Part shown: positions 42,762-51,283 of the stretch, piece after piece
Layout: each line of letters opens with the position of its first letter
Numbering within the stretch: the first letter of the stretch is position 1
Origin: Paenibacillus sp. FSL R5-0345
GTDB lineage: Bacteria; Bacillota; Bacilli; Paenibacillales; Paenibacillaceae
DNA: 64,000 bases
Assembly (NCBI RefSeq): GCF_000758585.1
Contig: NZ_CP009281.1
Location: 3,038,001 to 3,102,000, forward strand
Direction: 5' to 3'
Notes under the pieces: generated by a model
The model's input: the letters and a program-made list of their open reading frames with translations, nothing else
What the model was told of the DNA's origin: nothing
The model's database searches: none
Made by a program: the position numbers and the translations under genes

Positions 42762-42867
42762 TAGAAATGTTGGAACTTTATCATATAACTTGTATGTTTA
42801 CTCTATAGTTTCAGCCTTCAGGCATTCATAATGAAAGGGTAAGTTATTTCTAATTCTGGAGGTTCTT

Positions 42868-43839
42868 ATGAAACGATATATTATTGGGATTGATCTCGGT
42901 GGAACGAATATCAAAGCAGGAATGTACGATACCGATTTTATAGCTGTAAAAGAAATATCTACACCTACTGAGGCAGCTAAAGGGCCATCACATGTACTGG
43001 GACGGATTAGAGAAGCTGTACGTCTGATTACTGTTGAAGCAAATATTTCATTTGATTTAGTAGTAGGTATGGGAATCGGAGTGCCCGGATTATTAGATCC
43101 AGTTGCTGGAGTTTCTTTTTTCTCGCCGAATTTTCCGGATTGGGAGCATGTAAATGTTGTTGACGAGATGAGAGCGTTCTATGACTTTCCTGTTTTTATT
43201 GATAATGATGTGAGGGTTAATCTTTATGGAGAATGGCTGCAAGGCGCAGGTAGAGGTTACAACAATCTGGTTCTGATTACCTTGGGAACAGGATTAGGAT
43301 CGGGTATCGTGAACGACGGAAAAGTAATCTACGGCACGGCCTACAGCGCTGGTGAAATCGGACATATGAATATGTACAGAAACGGACGTCCCTGCAAATG
43401 CGGGAGCTCGGGTTGCCTAGGTAGATATGTCTCCGCTATTGGCATGGTGAATACGTTTAAAGAGATGCTAAAGGAAGGCCGAACCAGTATGATTCAGACG
43501 TGGACGAATGATCAAGAAGAGCTAATTACCGCGTTAATGATATCTGAAGCTTACGAACTCGGAGACGCCCTCTCCATTGAGGTTATGCAGGAGACCGGCA
43601 CTATCCTTGGATTTGGATTAGCAAATGTGGTGAATATTCTCAATCCTGATCTAATTATTGTAGGTGGAGGGATGGCTGCTGCGGGCGATAAATTGCTCCA
43701 ACCTGTAAGAGAAACAGTAAGTCAGCATGCATTGAAGCTATCCAGCAGTAAGTGCAAAATTGTTCAAGCAGAGCTTGGGAATCGGGCGGGTACTATTGGT
43801 GCCGCCTCTTATGCCTATAGTAAGCTTCAGTTATTTTGA
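42868..43839 (+). CDS. ROK family sugar kinase (glucokinase-like)
   Basis: 323 residues. ATP-binding start IIGIDLGGTNIKAGMYD, substrate region GIGVPGLLDPVAG and FIDNDVRVNLYGEW, and the ROK signature with zinc ligands, CKCGSSGCLGRYVSA. It would phosphorylate glucose or a related hexose. TGGAGG precedes the ATG. The SemiSWEET-like gene follows 65 bases later on the same strand, which suggests that uptake and phosphorylation are coupled. Confidence 0.92.
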   Translation: MKRYIIGIDLGGTNIKAGMYDTDFIAVKEISTPTEAAKGPSHVLGRIREAVRLITVEANISFDLVVGMGIGVPGLLDPVAGVSFFSPNFPDWEHVNVVDEMRAFYDFPVFIDNDVRVNLYGEWLQGAGRGYNNLVLITLGTGLGSGIVNDGKVIYGTAYSAGEIGHMNMYRNGRPCKCGSSGCLGRYVSAIGMVNTFKEMLKEGRTSMIQTWTNDQEELITALMISEAYELGDALSIEVMQETGTILGFGLANVVNILNPDLIIVGGGMAAAGDKLLQPVRETVSQHALKLSSSKCKIVQAELGNRAGTIGAASYAYSKLQLF

Positions 43840-43904
43840 AATGAATTGGAACCAGACTGAGCCGCCCGGAATACAACAGTAATACAATCCGTGGAGGTGC
43901 TGTT

Positions 43905-44174
43905 ATGTTTGCAGTCATGCAATTAATAGGTGGAGTGATCCTGTCTTTAGGTTGGATTCCTCAGATTGTTCAGATCTTGAAATCCAAATCCGTAGCTGAT
44001 TTGAATTTAAAGTCGTATTTGCTAATGCTGCTTGGGATTAGTCTAATGGAAGCTTACGCGATCAGTTTGGCGGTTACGGGAGTAGGTTTAGCTTTTTTAA
44101 TTACGAATACGATGTCCCTATGTGTTGTGCTGCTGGTTATTATTCTAGTGATTAAATATCGAACAAGAACATGA
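43905..44174 (+). CDS. SemiSWEET/PQ-loop transporter
   Basis: 89 residues with three TM segments and the PQ-loop signature GWIPQIVQILKSKSVADLNLKSYLLMLLG. The length and pattern fit SemiSWEETs, small sugar carriers that act as dimers. It lies after a ROK kinase gene. GGAGGTG precedes the ATG. Confidence 0.82.
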   Translation: MFAVMQLIGGVILSLGWIPQIVQILKSKSVADLNLKSYLLMLLGISLMEAYAISLAVTGVGLAFLITNTMSLCVVLLVIILVIKYRTRT

Positions 44175-44200
44175 ATGAAGTTAAGAAGGAAGGAAATGAA

Positions 44201-44683
44201 ATGAATTACAGTTATCGAAAAGCAGTATCTGCAGACTATGCCGCAATATGTGCTTTTCCTAAAGATTCAACGGAAGTGTTCTTTATGTCGCCCAAGCTGG
44301 AATATCCACTTACCTCCGAACAATTAGAGCAGGCTGCACAAGGCCGGGATAAGCAAACAGTGATTCTAAATGAACACGACCAAGTCATCGGATACGCCAA
44401 TTTATATTACCAACAACATCAAGAGTTGTACTGGCTGGGGAATGTTATTATTTCACCCGATTATAGAGGTAAAGGAGCCGCGGAGTATTTGATCCATACC
44501 ATGCTGGCTGCTGCTAAAGAGGACCTACAGCTTCATGAGTTACATCTGGTTTGTCATAATGTAAATACCAAAGGGATGTTATTATATTCCAGGTTAGGAT
44601 TTAAGCCATATGAGATTGTCAAAAGAACCGGTCCACAGGAAACAACCATCGCCGGAATCTTTATGAAAATAGAACTAACTTAA
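44201..44683 (+). CDS. GNAT family N-acetyltransferase
   Basis: 160 residues: LGNVIISPDYRGKGAAEYLIHTML is motif A and LLYSRLGFKPYEIV motif B. The opening YRKAVSADYAAICAFP is normal for the family. Substrate unknown. ATG at 44201 is chosen for AAGGAAGG just upstream; a start at 44171 would overlap the SemiSWEET stop but has no ribosome site. Confidence 0.87.
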   Translation: MNYSYRKAVSADYAAICAFPKDSTEVFFMSPKLEYPLTSEQLEQAAQGRDKQTVILNEHDQVIGYANLYYQQHQELYWLGNVIISPDYRGKGAAEYLIHTMLAAAKEDLQLHELHLVCHNVNTKGMLLYSRLGFKPYEIVKRTGPQETTIAGIFMKIELT

Positions 44684-44705
44684 ATTAGTAAATGCGGAGG
44701 TACAG

Positions 44706-45581
44706 TTGAGCGAAAAAAAATATACATATGAAATTGACGCGGTAAGTTTTCAATTGCAAGAGCCTTATGATTTTGCATGGTTAACAAAGCTAGGTGTGGT
44801 GTTTAAAGTGTTTGACCAGCAGGACTCTGGAAATCTTTCTTTTGGTGTGGAGAAGGAGGGGCAGAAGTTTTTTGTGAAATTTGCTGGGGCAAAGCCTTTG
44901 ACCTTCGACGGGAATCCCTTGGATGCTGTTAGCCGTTTAATTGAAGCTATCCCGTTGTATAACGAACTTGAATCTAAATCGCTGATCAATTTGGTGTCAC
45001 ATTTTGAAGTTGGGACGGGGTATGCAGCGGTATTTGAATGGTTTGCAGGTGAATGTTTACATTCACATTGGCTTTTTGCGGGTGAAGCTAAGCTGAGCCA
45101 TCCGGAGTCGCCTTTTTACCGCTATAAGCAGTTATCTGTTGAACAACGTTTAGCGTCCTTAGACGTGATCTTTTCGTTTCATGAGCTTGTTGAGTTGCAG
45201 GGTTATGTAGCAGTGGATTTTTATGATGGAAGTATTCTGTATGATTTTGCGAACGATGAAACAAGGATTTGTGATATTGATTTTTATAGACTTAAGCCTA
45301 CTGTAAATGATCTGGGCGAGAACTTCTGGGGCTCATCAAGATTCAAGTCACCGGAAGAATTTATTTTAGATGCACCGATTGATGAAGTTACAAATGTATT
45401 CAATATGGGTGCCACTGCATTTGTTCTTTTAGGAGGAGCCTCCGATCGATCGTTTGCAAAATGGGAAGCGAGCAAAGCCCAATACGATGTTGCTTTAAGG
45501 GCAGTCAGCTTGGAGCGGGAGGAGCGGTTTCAGAGTGTAGCAGCATTTAAATTAGCTTGGGATGAGGCTGGGAGTATCTGA
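44706..45581 (+). CDS. Protein-kinase-fold protein
   Basis: 291 residues with the layout of a small Ser/Thr-kinase-like fold. FFVKFAG may hold the ATP lysine, FEWFAGECLHSH is the hinge region, VAVDFYDGSILYDF corresponds to the HRD-x4-N catalytic loop with VDFYDGS, and RICDIDFYR to the metal-binding DFG (here DID). No helix of the usual activation segment is evident. It could be a protein kinase or a small-molecule (antibiotic) kinase; I cannot choose. TTG start after GGAGG. Confidence 0.7.
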   Translation: MSEKKYTYEIDAVSFQLQEPYDFAWLTKLGVVFKVFDQQDSGNLSFGVEKEGQKFFVKFAGAKPLTFDGNPLDAVSRLIEAIPLYNELESKSLINLVSHFEVGTGYAAVFEWFAGECLHSHWLFAGEAKLSHPESPFYRYKQLSVEQRLASLDVIFSFHELVELQGYVAVDFYDGSILYDFANDETRICDIDFYRLKPTVNDLGENFWGSSRFKSPEEFILDAPIDEVTNVFNMGATAFVLLGGASDRSFAKWEASKAQYDVALRAVSLEREERFQSVAAFKLAWDEAGSI

Positions 45582-45606
45582 AGCAGTGGGAAAGTGAGGG
45601 ATAGAA

Positions 45607-46047
45607 TTGCTGATAAGCTTATTTAATCTTGAAAAGGAAAAAGAAGTTGATTTAGAATACGTTGTTATTATGGTTAAGCATGGTGAAGAATGGATCTTAG
45701 CAAGACATCAGGATCGTTCGACGTGGGAGTTTGCCGGAGGTCATATAGAAGTAGGCGAGACACCGGAGCAGGCAGCGGCTAGAGAGTTATTTGAGGAAAC
45801 GGGAGCGGAGCAATTCTCTATTGTCCCGATAACCATTTATAAGGTAACCATGGATGATGCACCTGGGAGTTATGGAAAACTATTTTTTGCAAATGTGGAA
45901 CAATTCGCAGAGCTCCCACCATATGAGATGGCGGAAATCAAAGGATTTACTGATATCCCAACGAATCTAACTTATCCATTGATTTATCCCACTCTAATTT
46001 TAAAAGTTCAGGATTTCATCAACAGTTCGTCTTCAGCTGCAAGATAA
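45607..46047 (+). CDS. NUDIX hydrolase
   Basis: 146 residues with a Nudix box GGHIEVGETPEQAAARELFEETGA (about 40-63). The EWILARHQDRSTWEFAGGHIE lead-in is typical of the family's pyrophosphohydrolases. TTG start with GAGGG upstream; it may be co-transcribed with the kinase-fold gene. Confidence 0.88.
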   Translation: MLISLFNLEKEKEVDLEYVVIMVKHGEEWILARHQDRSTWEFAGGHIEVGETPEQAAARELFEETGAEQFSIVPITIYKVTMDDAPGSYGKLFFANVEQFAELPPYEMAEIKGFTDIPTNLTYPLIYPTLILKVQDFINSSSSAAR

Positions 46048-46111
46048 GAATGATAGCCCTGCCGTTGTCACATGATATGATTAATGAATAGAACAAGCAG
46101 GAGGGGTTTCA

Positions 46112-46645
46112 TTGAAAAGAGACATTCAGCATGTTCCCTACGGCTATGAGCCACCCGTTGAACAACGTAAAGGGACGTTAGTGTTTTACGATTCTTTTGA
46201 GCATATCACCGATCAGGAACTTGAAATCGCAGCAAAGACTGCAGCAGATCGGCGTTTCACTAAGCTAGTGCTGTATCCGCTTCATGAAGAAACGGTGAGA
46301 CGAATGACAAAAGAGCCGGTGAGCGCTTATTATAAGCGTGAAGACCGGCTGCATGAGTGGAAAAGGGAACAAGGACGTAGCTTCATCACGGTAGAGAGCT
46401 TGGAAGGGAAGCGAAAGAAGTATACTCCGCTCGATTCGGCGCTTCGGCATCTTGTTGAAATCTATCCTTCGCCGATTTTTTTGTATTTAACGCCTGAGGT
46501 GGCAAATCAGTTTGCGTCATATTCCTCATTTGAAGAGTGGATTGTAAAGATTCGGTTATTGCTGACATCAGCACCACCATCACTTCATCCACGATTGTTA
46601 AAGTTTCGTCATCGTTGGGATGTTGTTGGAGAAGAACGGGATTAG
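46112..46645 (+). CDS. Hypothetical protein, 177 residues
   Basis: Soluble basic protein with no family I recognise. Notable is TKLVLYPLHEETVRRMTKEPVSAYYKREDRLHEWKREQG, with conserved-looking His/Glu/Arg/Lys, followed by SALRHLVEIYPSPIFLYLTPEVANQF. It recalls nucleotidyl- or pantetheine-phosphate adenylyltransferase-like proteins only loosely, so no function is given. TTG start after GGAGGGG. Confidence 0.7.
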   Translation: MKRDIQHVPYGYEPPVEQRKGTLVFYDSFEHITDQELEIAAKTAADRRFTKLVLYPLHEETVRRMTKEPVSAYYKREDRLHEWKREQGRSFITVESLEGKRKKYTPLDSALRHLVEIYPSPIFLYLTPEVANQFASYSSFEEWIVKIRLLLTSAPPSLHPRLLKFRHRWDVVGEERD

Positions 46646-46657
46646 GGGTTTTGCGAT

Positions 46658-47089
46658 TTAATTTGTGCTTTGTTTACGTCTGTAATTGTACATTCTCCAC
46701 TGATAATGGATAAAACATCCGATGCAAAAACCAAAAATCGCAACCGTAGCCGCCACTGCAACGAGCGTTGTGAAAATATAAGCAGCAATCGTCCAGCCAG
46801 CGAAGAAGCTGATCAGACCACCTGCTAGGCAGAAGACAGCAATGGTTTGGTTAAACTGTTGTTGTGACCAGTCTTCGAGTACATAGTGCGAACGTTCTTT
46901 GGTCAGAAACTTACCAGCAAGCTTAATAATGGGATTGTAACCGAACGAGAGGCCAAGCAATCCGGCGAACAAGGGCAGCGCAAGGATCCAGTGCTGTCCT
47001 GTTAGCCATGTTAATATTACTGAAATGACGATAAACGCCTGATTAGTCTTTACTAATGGCCGTGGAATTCCTTTAGGCACGTCCTGCAT
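46658..47089 (-). CDS. DUF4395 membrane protein
   Basis: 143 residues with four TM segments. The family pattern is seen: GIPRPLVKTNQAFIVISV at the start, FGYNPIIKLAGKFLTKERSHYVLEDWSQQQFNQTIAVFCLAGG in the middle, and FGFCIGCFIHYQWRMYNYRR with paired cysteines at the end. Function of DUF4395 is unknown. AAAGGTG precedes the ATG. Convergent with the upstream unknown gene, 12 bases apart. Confidence 0.88.
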   Translation of the reverse strand: MQDVPKGIPRPLVKTNQAFIVISVILTWLTGQHWILALPLFAGLLGLSFGYNPIIKLAGKFLTKERSHYVLEDWSQQQFNQTIAVFCLAGGLISFFAGWTIAAYIFTTLVAVAATVAIFGFCIGCFIHYQWRMYNYRRKQSTN

Positions 47090-47213
47090 AAATTCACACC
47101 TTTCTCATTGGAATAATTATAATATACGCTGAGGATGAGGGATTGGGAAGTAGATAATTTCGGGCGGATAAAGTGGGCGAGAGGCTAATTATTTTCCCGG
47201 TGAGGGTTAACTA

Positions 47214-47232
47214 TCGGACTCCAATGCAGCTA
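47214..47232 (-). repeat. Dispersed intergenic repeat, copy 3
   Basis: TCGGACTCCAATGCAGCTA; inverted relative to the copy at 47324-47342 (17 of 19 complementary). Confidence 0.65.
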
Positions 47233-47323
47233 GGTGCTCAAAAATAGATGGAAACTACTCCATTTTAGTGAAGTAGTGTCGCTCAGGTCCGATAATGTAT
47301 CTTAAAGCCAGTTTTAGCGCAAA

Positions 47324-47342
47324 TAGCTGCATCTGAGTCCGA
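47324..47342 (+). repeat. Dispersed intergenic repeat, copy 4
   Basis: TAGCTGCATCTGAGTCCGA, 18 of 19 identical to 7328-7346. Confidence 0.65.
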
Positions 47343-47462
47343 TGGGGTAACATGATGTACTGAGCAGATGGTGGTAACCTGACTACCGTACTTCCACCAA
47401 ATTACTTTGAATTTAAGTAATTTATATGTTGACATATCTCTTAAAAATATGGTTTTATTATG

Positions 47463-47480
47463 TAGACCAATTGTTATAAT
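47463..47480 (+). promoter_or_regulatory. Candidate LmrA/YxaF-type operator
   Basis: TAGACCAATTGTTATAAT. It matches 15 of 18 positions of the LmrA-box of B. subtilis as remembered (TAGACC-RN-T-N3-TATAWT) and ends 17 bases before the TetR start. Confidence 0.5.
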
Positions 47481-47497
47481 GCAAAGGAAGTGTCAGC

Positions 47498-48067
47498 TTG
47501 TCGAACAAGCCGAATACGCGTGAGGCGATTCTGGACACCGCTTCGAAATTATTTTTTTCTCAGGGATATCATGCAACAGGATTAAATCAGATTATTAAAG
47601 ACAGCGATTCACCGAAGGGATCTCTTTATTACTACTTCCCTCACGGTAAAGAAGAACTGGCTTTAACATGCATTAACCGGAATAGTCTAACAGTCGCTCA
47701 GAAGCTGAACTGTCATATGGAGAGCAGCAATAGTGCAGCTGAAGCAATGGAGGACTTTATTCTAGGAATGGCTATGAAAGCAGTAGAATCTTCATTTGAG
47801 GGGATCGTTCCGTTCAGTTTTTGGTTAGCGGCGGAGACCTCTTGTATTAGTGAGGAGCTGCGGGCTGCATGTAAATCTGTGTTTATGGACTTGCAGGATG
47901 TGATCAAGAAACGCCTTCTGGAAGAAGGTGTGGAGGGCAACACTGCAGCCGATAAGGCTTCAGTAGTAGTCTCATTATTTGAAGGAGCGCTTCTTCAGAC
48001 GCTGACTTTACGGGATGAACAGCCGCTTCTCGCGGCGGCGAAGATTATCCCAGCAATACTTGGTTAG
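47498..48067 (+). CDS. TetR family regulator (LmrA/YxaF-like)
   Basis: 189 residues. The HTH reads ILDTASKLFFSQGYHATGLNQIIKDSDSPKGSLYYYFPHGKEELA, very close to the LmrA/YxaF subgroup (GYxxTGLNQIIKxSxxPKGSLYYYFPxGKE). The C-terminal domain resembles LmrA (LAAETS, FEGALL). It is expected to repress itself and the MFS gene 37 bases downstream. TTG start eight bases after AAAGGAAG. Confidence 0.9.
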   Translation: MSNKPNTREAILDTASKLFFSQGYHATGLNQIIKDSDSPKGSLYYYFPHGKEELALTCINRNSLTVAQKLNCHMESSNSAAEAMEDFILGMAMKAVESSFEGIVPFSFWLAAETSCISEELRAACKSVFMDLQDVIKKRLLEEGVEGNTAADKASVVVSLFEGALLQTLTLRDEQPLLAAAKIIPAILG

Positions 48068-48104
48068 AGAGAGACAATAGATAAGAACATCAGGGGGATT
48101 AAGA

Positions 48105-49571
48105 GTGGAAGCAACTATGCAAGGAAAGCAACAAAAGGAAGTAAAGAAGTTTAAAACCATTCCGATTCTAGTCTCATTACTACTTGCAGGATTTATCGGA
48201 ATGTTCAGTGAAACCGCACTAAATGTAGCTTTAAGTGATCTTATGAATGTCCTTCAAATCACTCCAGCAACAGCACAATGGTTAACGACAGCTTATCTGC
48301 TTACACTGGGAATTCTAGTACCGATTTCGGGTATGCTGCTTCAGTGGTTCTCGACTAGACAGTTGTTTGTTGCTGCATTATGTTTTTCAATACTAGGAAC
48401 GTTTCTAGCTGCAGTATCACCTAGCTTTGAGTTCCTATTAACAGCGCGTGTGGTACAAGCAATGGGTACAGCGCTTCTATTACCGCTTATGTTCAATACG
48501 ATCCTTATCATCATTGCTCCTGAAAAACGTGGTGCCGCGATGGGGATGATTGGTTTGGTTATCATGGTAGCGCCAGCGATCGGTCCTACTATTGCTGGAC
48601 TTCTAATTGAAAGTCTTAGCTGGCACTGGATCTTCTGGCTGTCACTGCCCTTCCTGGTGATCGCATTGATATTCGGAATCCTCTTCATGCAGAACGTAAC
48701 GAAGGTAACGAAGCCGAAGATCGACATCCTCTCCATAGCATTATCATCGATCGGGTTTGGTGGAATCGTGTTTGGTTTCAGCAGCGCCGGTGAAGAAGCC
48801 GGTTGGGGAAGTCCAAAAGTAATCATAGCTATCGTAGTAGGTGTGGTATCACTCTTATTGTTCGGCTTGCGCCAAATGAAGATGAAGCAGCCTATGATTA
48901 ATCTGCGTGCTTTTAAATATCCAATGTTCTCCATTGGTGTGGCTATGGTATTTATTTGTATGATGGTTATCCTATCATCCATGTTGATTCTTCCAATGTA
49001 TCTTCAACAGGGTCAGGGATATACAGCGTTCAAGGCAGGCTTGCTGCTACTTCCAGGGGGAATTATTAACGGACTGATGTCCCCAATCATGGGTCGTCTG
49101 TTCGACAAATACGGTCCTAAATGGCTTGTTATTCCAGGCCTGATTATTGCTGCTACAGCTTTATGGTTCTTCTCCAGTATTACTGTAGCTTCTACAGTCG
49201 TATTCGTAATCGTACTTCACAGTACGCTTATGATTGGTGTGTCGATGGTATTTATGCCTGCACAAACCAACGGAATTAACCAGCTGCCGCTAGAATTATA
49301 TCCTGATGGTACAGCGATCATGAATACATTGCAGCAGGTTGCTGGTGCGATCGGTACTGCATTAGCTGTCAGCATTATGTCTGCAGGTTCTAAGAGTTAT
49401 TTGAAGACTGTGGCTGATCCAGCCGATCCGGCTAATATGTTGCCTGCGTTCACGCAAGGTGTGCAAAATGCATTTATTTTCGGAATGAGTATGGCAATTG
49501 TAGGTCTAATTCTTGCGTTCTTCGTAAAAAGAGTAGTTGTTGATCATAAAATGAATACACCTATGCATTAA
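48105..49571 (+). CDS. MFS multidrug transporter (DHA2, LmrB-like)
   Basis: 488 residues, about 14 TM segments, of the EmrB/QacA group. Motif A-like region MLLQWFSTRQLFVAALCFSILG; motif C GAAMGMIGLVIMVAPAIGPTIAGLLIESLSWHWIFWLSLP. Its partner TetR gene resembles lmrA of the lincomycin/puromycin resistance pair lmrAB, so antibiotic efflux is likely (inference). GTG start after AGGGGG; an ATG four codons later is possible. Confidence 0.9.
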   Translation: MEATMQGKQQKEVKKFKTIPILVSLLLAGFIGMFSETALNVALSDLMNVLQITPATAQWLTTAYLLTLGILVPISGMLLQWFSTRQLFVAALCFSILGTFLAAVSPSFEFLLTARVVQAMGTALLLPLMFNTILIIIAPEKRGAAMGMIGLVIMVAPAIGPTIAGLLIESLSWHWIFWLSLPFLVIALIFGILFMQNVTKVTKPKIDILSIALSSIGFGGIVFGFSSAGEEAGWGSPKVIIAIVVGVVSLLLFGLRQMKMKQPMINLRAFKYPMFSIGVAMVFICMMVILSSMLILPMYLQQGQGYTAFKAGLLLLPGGIINGLMSPIMGRLFDKYGPKWLVIPGLIIAATALWFFSSITVASTVVFVIVLHSTLMIGVSMVFMPAQTNGINQLPLELYPDGTAIMNTLQQVAGAIGTALAVSIMSAGSKSYLKTVADPADPANMLPAFTQGVQNAFIFGMSMAIVGLILAFFVKRVVVDHKMNTPMH

Positions 49572-49584
49572 TCCTTAAGCTTGT

Positions 49585-49662
49585 AAAATCCCCTTACGGT
49601 AGATAGTGGAGAAGGTTCATGTACGTATGAACATACCACTGTTAATCGGAGGGGATTTTTTT
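49585..49662 (+). terminator. Terminator with nested hairpin
   Basis: AAATCCCCT / AGGGGATTT outer stem and, inside, AGTGG...GTTCAT / ATGAAC...CCACT, followed by seven T. It ends the TetR/MFS transcript. Confidence 0.85.
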
Positions 49663-49680
49663 ACTCATAACAAGAAAGAG

Positions 49681-49714
49681 GGACCTCTCCCCGGTAGAAT
49701 ACCGAGAAGCGTCC
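49681..49714 (-). terminator. Hairpin after the SDR gene (minus strand)
   Basis: GGAC...CTTCTCGGTA pairs with TACCGGGGAG...GTCC on the minus strand, followed by CTCTTTCTT. Probable terminator of the PadR/SDR unit. Confidence 0.6.
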
Positions 49715-49730
49715 GCCACCTAACTTCTTT

Positions 49731-50549
49731 TTAAGAAAAATGCTGGGCTATATTAGTCAGATACTCTTGTTCATCTGTATTTTCTTTCATTTGAATGAGC
49801 ATTTTTGCATCTTCTCCAACAATGTACCGGAATTGACTTGTCCCATCAGTGGCGGCTTGATATATTGTTTCCGCAACAATTTCTGGAGGTGAAGCATAGG
49901 AAGGTTGGTTTTCCATCTCACCTAATTTACCCAAGAATGCAGTAGTAAAGGGTTTATAATCCGTTAATGCATCATTAAAAAAGAACTCCATCGATCTTCC
50001 ACCAAAGTCCGTTTGAATAGCACCTGGTTCAATTAACTTAACTCTAATGTTCTGTGATGCTAATTCATAAGATACGGATTCAGAAAAACCTTCTACGGCG
50101 AATTTAGTTGAATGATACAGAGACATCGTAGGAAAGGTTACTTTCCCTCCCATAGAAGAGATATTGATCAGTAAACCCTCTTGATTCGATCTAAAATGTG
50201 GCAATATGGCTTTAGTCATACTGATAAGACCAAACACGTTCACTTCAAACTGTCTTCTGATCTGCTCATCTGTAGCTACTTCTATAAGACCCATTGTTCC
50301 ATAACCAGCATTATTGAGAAGAACGTCAATTTTACCGAACCGCTTAATCGCTTCCGCTAACGCAGGTTGAATTGTGTCTGATTTCTCAACATCAAGCTGT
50401 AAAACCAATACATTATCAAGTGTAATAAGTTCACTTTCTTGTTCAGGTGAACGCATCGTGGCTACGACGTTCCATCCTCTTTCAGCAAAATGTTTTGCTG
50501 TAGTTCTCCCAATGCCAGACGAAGCACCTGTTATAAAAATTGTTTTCAT
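49731..50549 (-). CDS. SDR family oxidoreductase
   Basis: 272-residue classical SDR: FITGASSGIGRTTAKHF, LLNNAGYGTMG, catalytic INISSMGG and Tyr-x3-Lys in LYHSTKFAVEGFSE. The long C-terminal part (DALTDYKPFTTAFLGKLGEME) is typical of the 'SDR with PadR' group. ATG at 50549 follows AGGAGG. Same-strand downstream partner of the PadR gene 57 bases away. Confidence 0.92.
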   Translation of the reverse strand: MKTIFITGASSGIGRTTAKHFAERGWNVVATMRSPEQESELITLDNVLVLQLDVEKSDTIQPALAEAIKRFGKIDVLLNNAGYGTMGLIEVATDEQIRRQFEVNVFGLISMTKAILPHFRSNQEGLLINISSMGGKVTFPTMSLYHSTKFAVEGFSESVSYELASQNIRVKLIEPGAIQTDFGGRSMEFFFNDALTDYKPFTTAFLGKLGEMENQPSYASPPEIVAETIYQAATDGTSQFRYIVGEDAKMLIQMKENTDEQEYLTNIAQHFS

Positions 50550-50606
50550 TAACAATTCCTCCTAAAGTTTTTTGAGCGTTACCTCTTCACTTGGTACGTA
50601 CAAAAC

Positions 50607-51140
50607 TTACTTTGTAAGCACTAACTGCTCCATGTTTGACAATCCTTCGGCAATGATTTTGAGCTTTGCTTTATATTCTTCTATGCCAATTTGGATACAG
50701 ATGATCTGTGCTGGATGCATTGTATTTTTATAAAGTGAATACTGCTCAAGTAATTGATCTAACTTCTGTTGTGATTCTTCCTGTGCTTGCTTCAACCAAA
50801 GAATCACCTTGTCATACCCAACAAATTCACCAAAGTATAGCCTCATCATAAAATCAGATTTCTTAATACTGTCAGCCTCTAGTGGGGCTAGTAAATAGGC
50901 GTTAAAACTATCTCTTCCTTTATCCGTGATGTTTAAAAGATTCTTATTAGGCTTACCTTCCTGCTGCACATTTTCCTTAGTTATCAAACCCTCCTTTTCC
51001 ATGCGGGCAAGTGTGGGATAAATCGTTCCATAACTAGAACTATAGAAATTAGAGAATACATCCTCCAATAACTGTTTTATTTCGTAACCAGTCTTCGATT
51101 CTTTCATAAGCATGCCTAAAATAACATCCTGACTGTTCAA
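50607..51140 (-). CDS. PadR family regulator (two-domain)
   Basis: 177 residues: PadR wHTH (VILGMLMKESKTGYEIKQLLEDVFSNFYSSSYGTIYPTLARMEKEGLITKE) plus a C-terminal helical dimerisation domain, the VirF-like arm of the long PadR subgroup. It precedes the SDR gene, which it probably represses. A matched palindrome covers its promoter (51198-51226). AGGAGG precedes the ATG on the minus strand. Confidence 0.92.
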   Translation of the reverse strand: MNSQDVILGMLMKESKTGYEIKQLLEDVFSNFYSSSYGTIYPTLARMEKEGLITKENVQQEGKPNKNLLNITDKGRDSFNAYLLAPLEADSIKKSDFMMRLYFGEFVGYDKVILWLKQAQEESQQKLDQLLEQYSLYKNTMHPAQIICIQIGIEEYKAKLKIIAEGLSNMEQLVLTK

Positions 51141-51186
51141 AACAGAACCTCCTTGTTGTTTAGAAATATTTGTATATCACGCTTAT

Positions 51187-51226
51187 AATATATCGGACCA
51201 ATATATATTGTGTCAACATATATTGG
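51187..51226 (-). promoter_or_regulatory. Promoter and palindromic operator of the PadR/SDR unit
   Basis: On the minus strand TTGACA (51216-51211) is followed after 18 bases by TATATT (51192-51187). The -35 lies between two arms CCAATATAT (51198-51206) and ATATATTGG (51218-51226), an 11-base-spaced inverted repeat, a good PadR operator. Confidence 0.6.
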
Positions 51227-51283
51227 ATAAATATATTTTGATTACAAGTAGGAGGATTGATTATTATATAGAGGTATTTAGAA

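Larger units (their letters stand above)
47090..47497. other. Intergenic region with dispersed repeats and TetR promoter
   Basis: 408 bases. It holds two inverted copies of the dispersed repeat (47214-47232 and 47324-47342), a diverged third piece at about 47281-47292, and the promoter/operator region of the TetR gene (LmrA-like box 47463-47480). No gene found. Confidence 0.6.

Noticed and set aside
48341..48982. 213-codon antisense frame in the MFS gene
   Set aside because: Lies wholly inside a clear 14-TM transporter gene on the other strand; long antisense frames are common in such genes.
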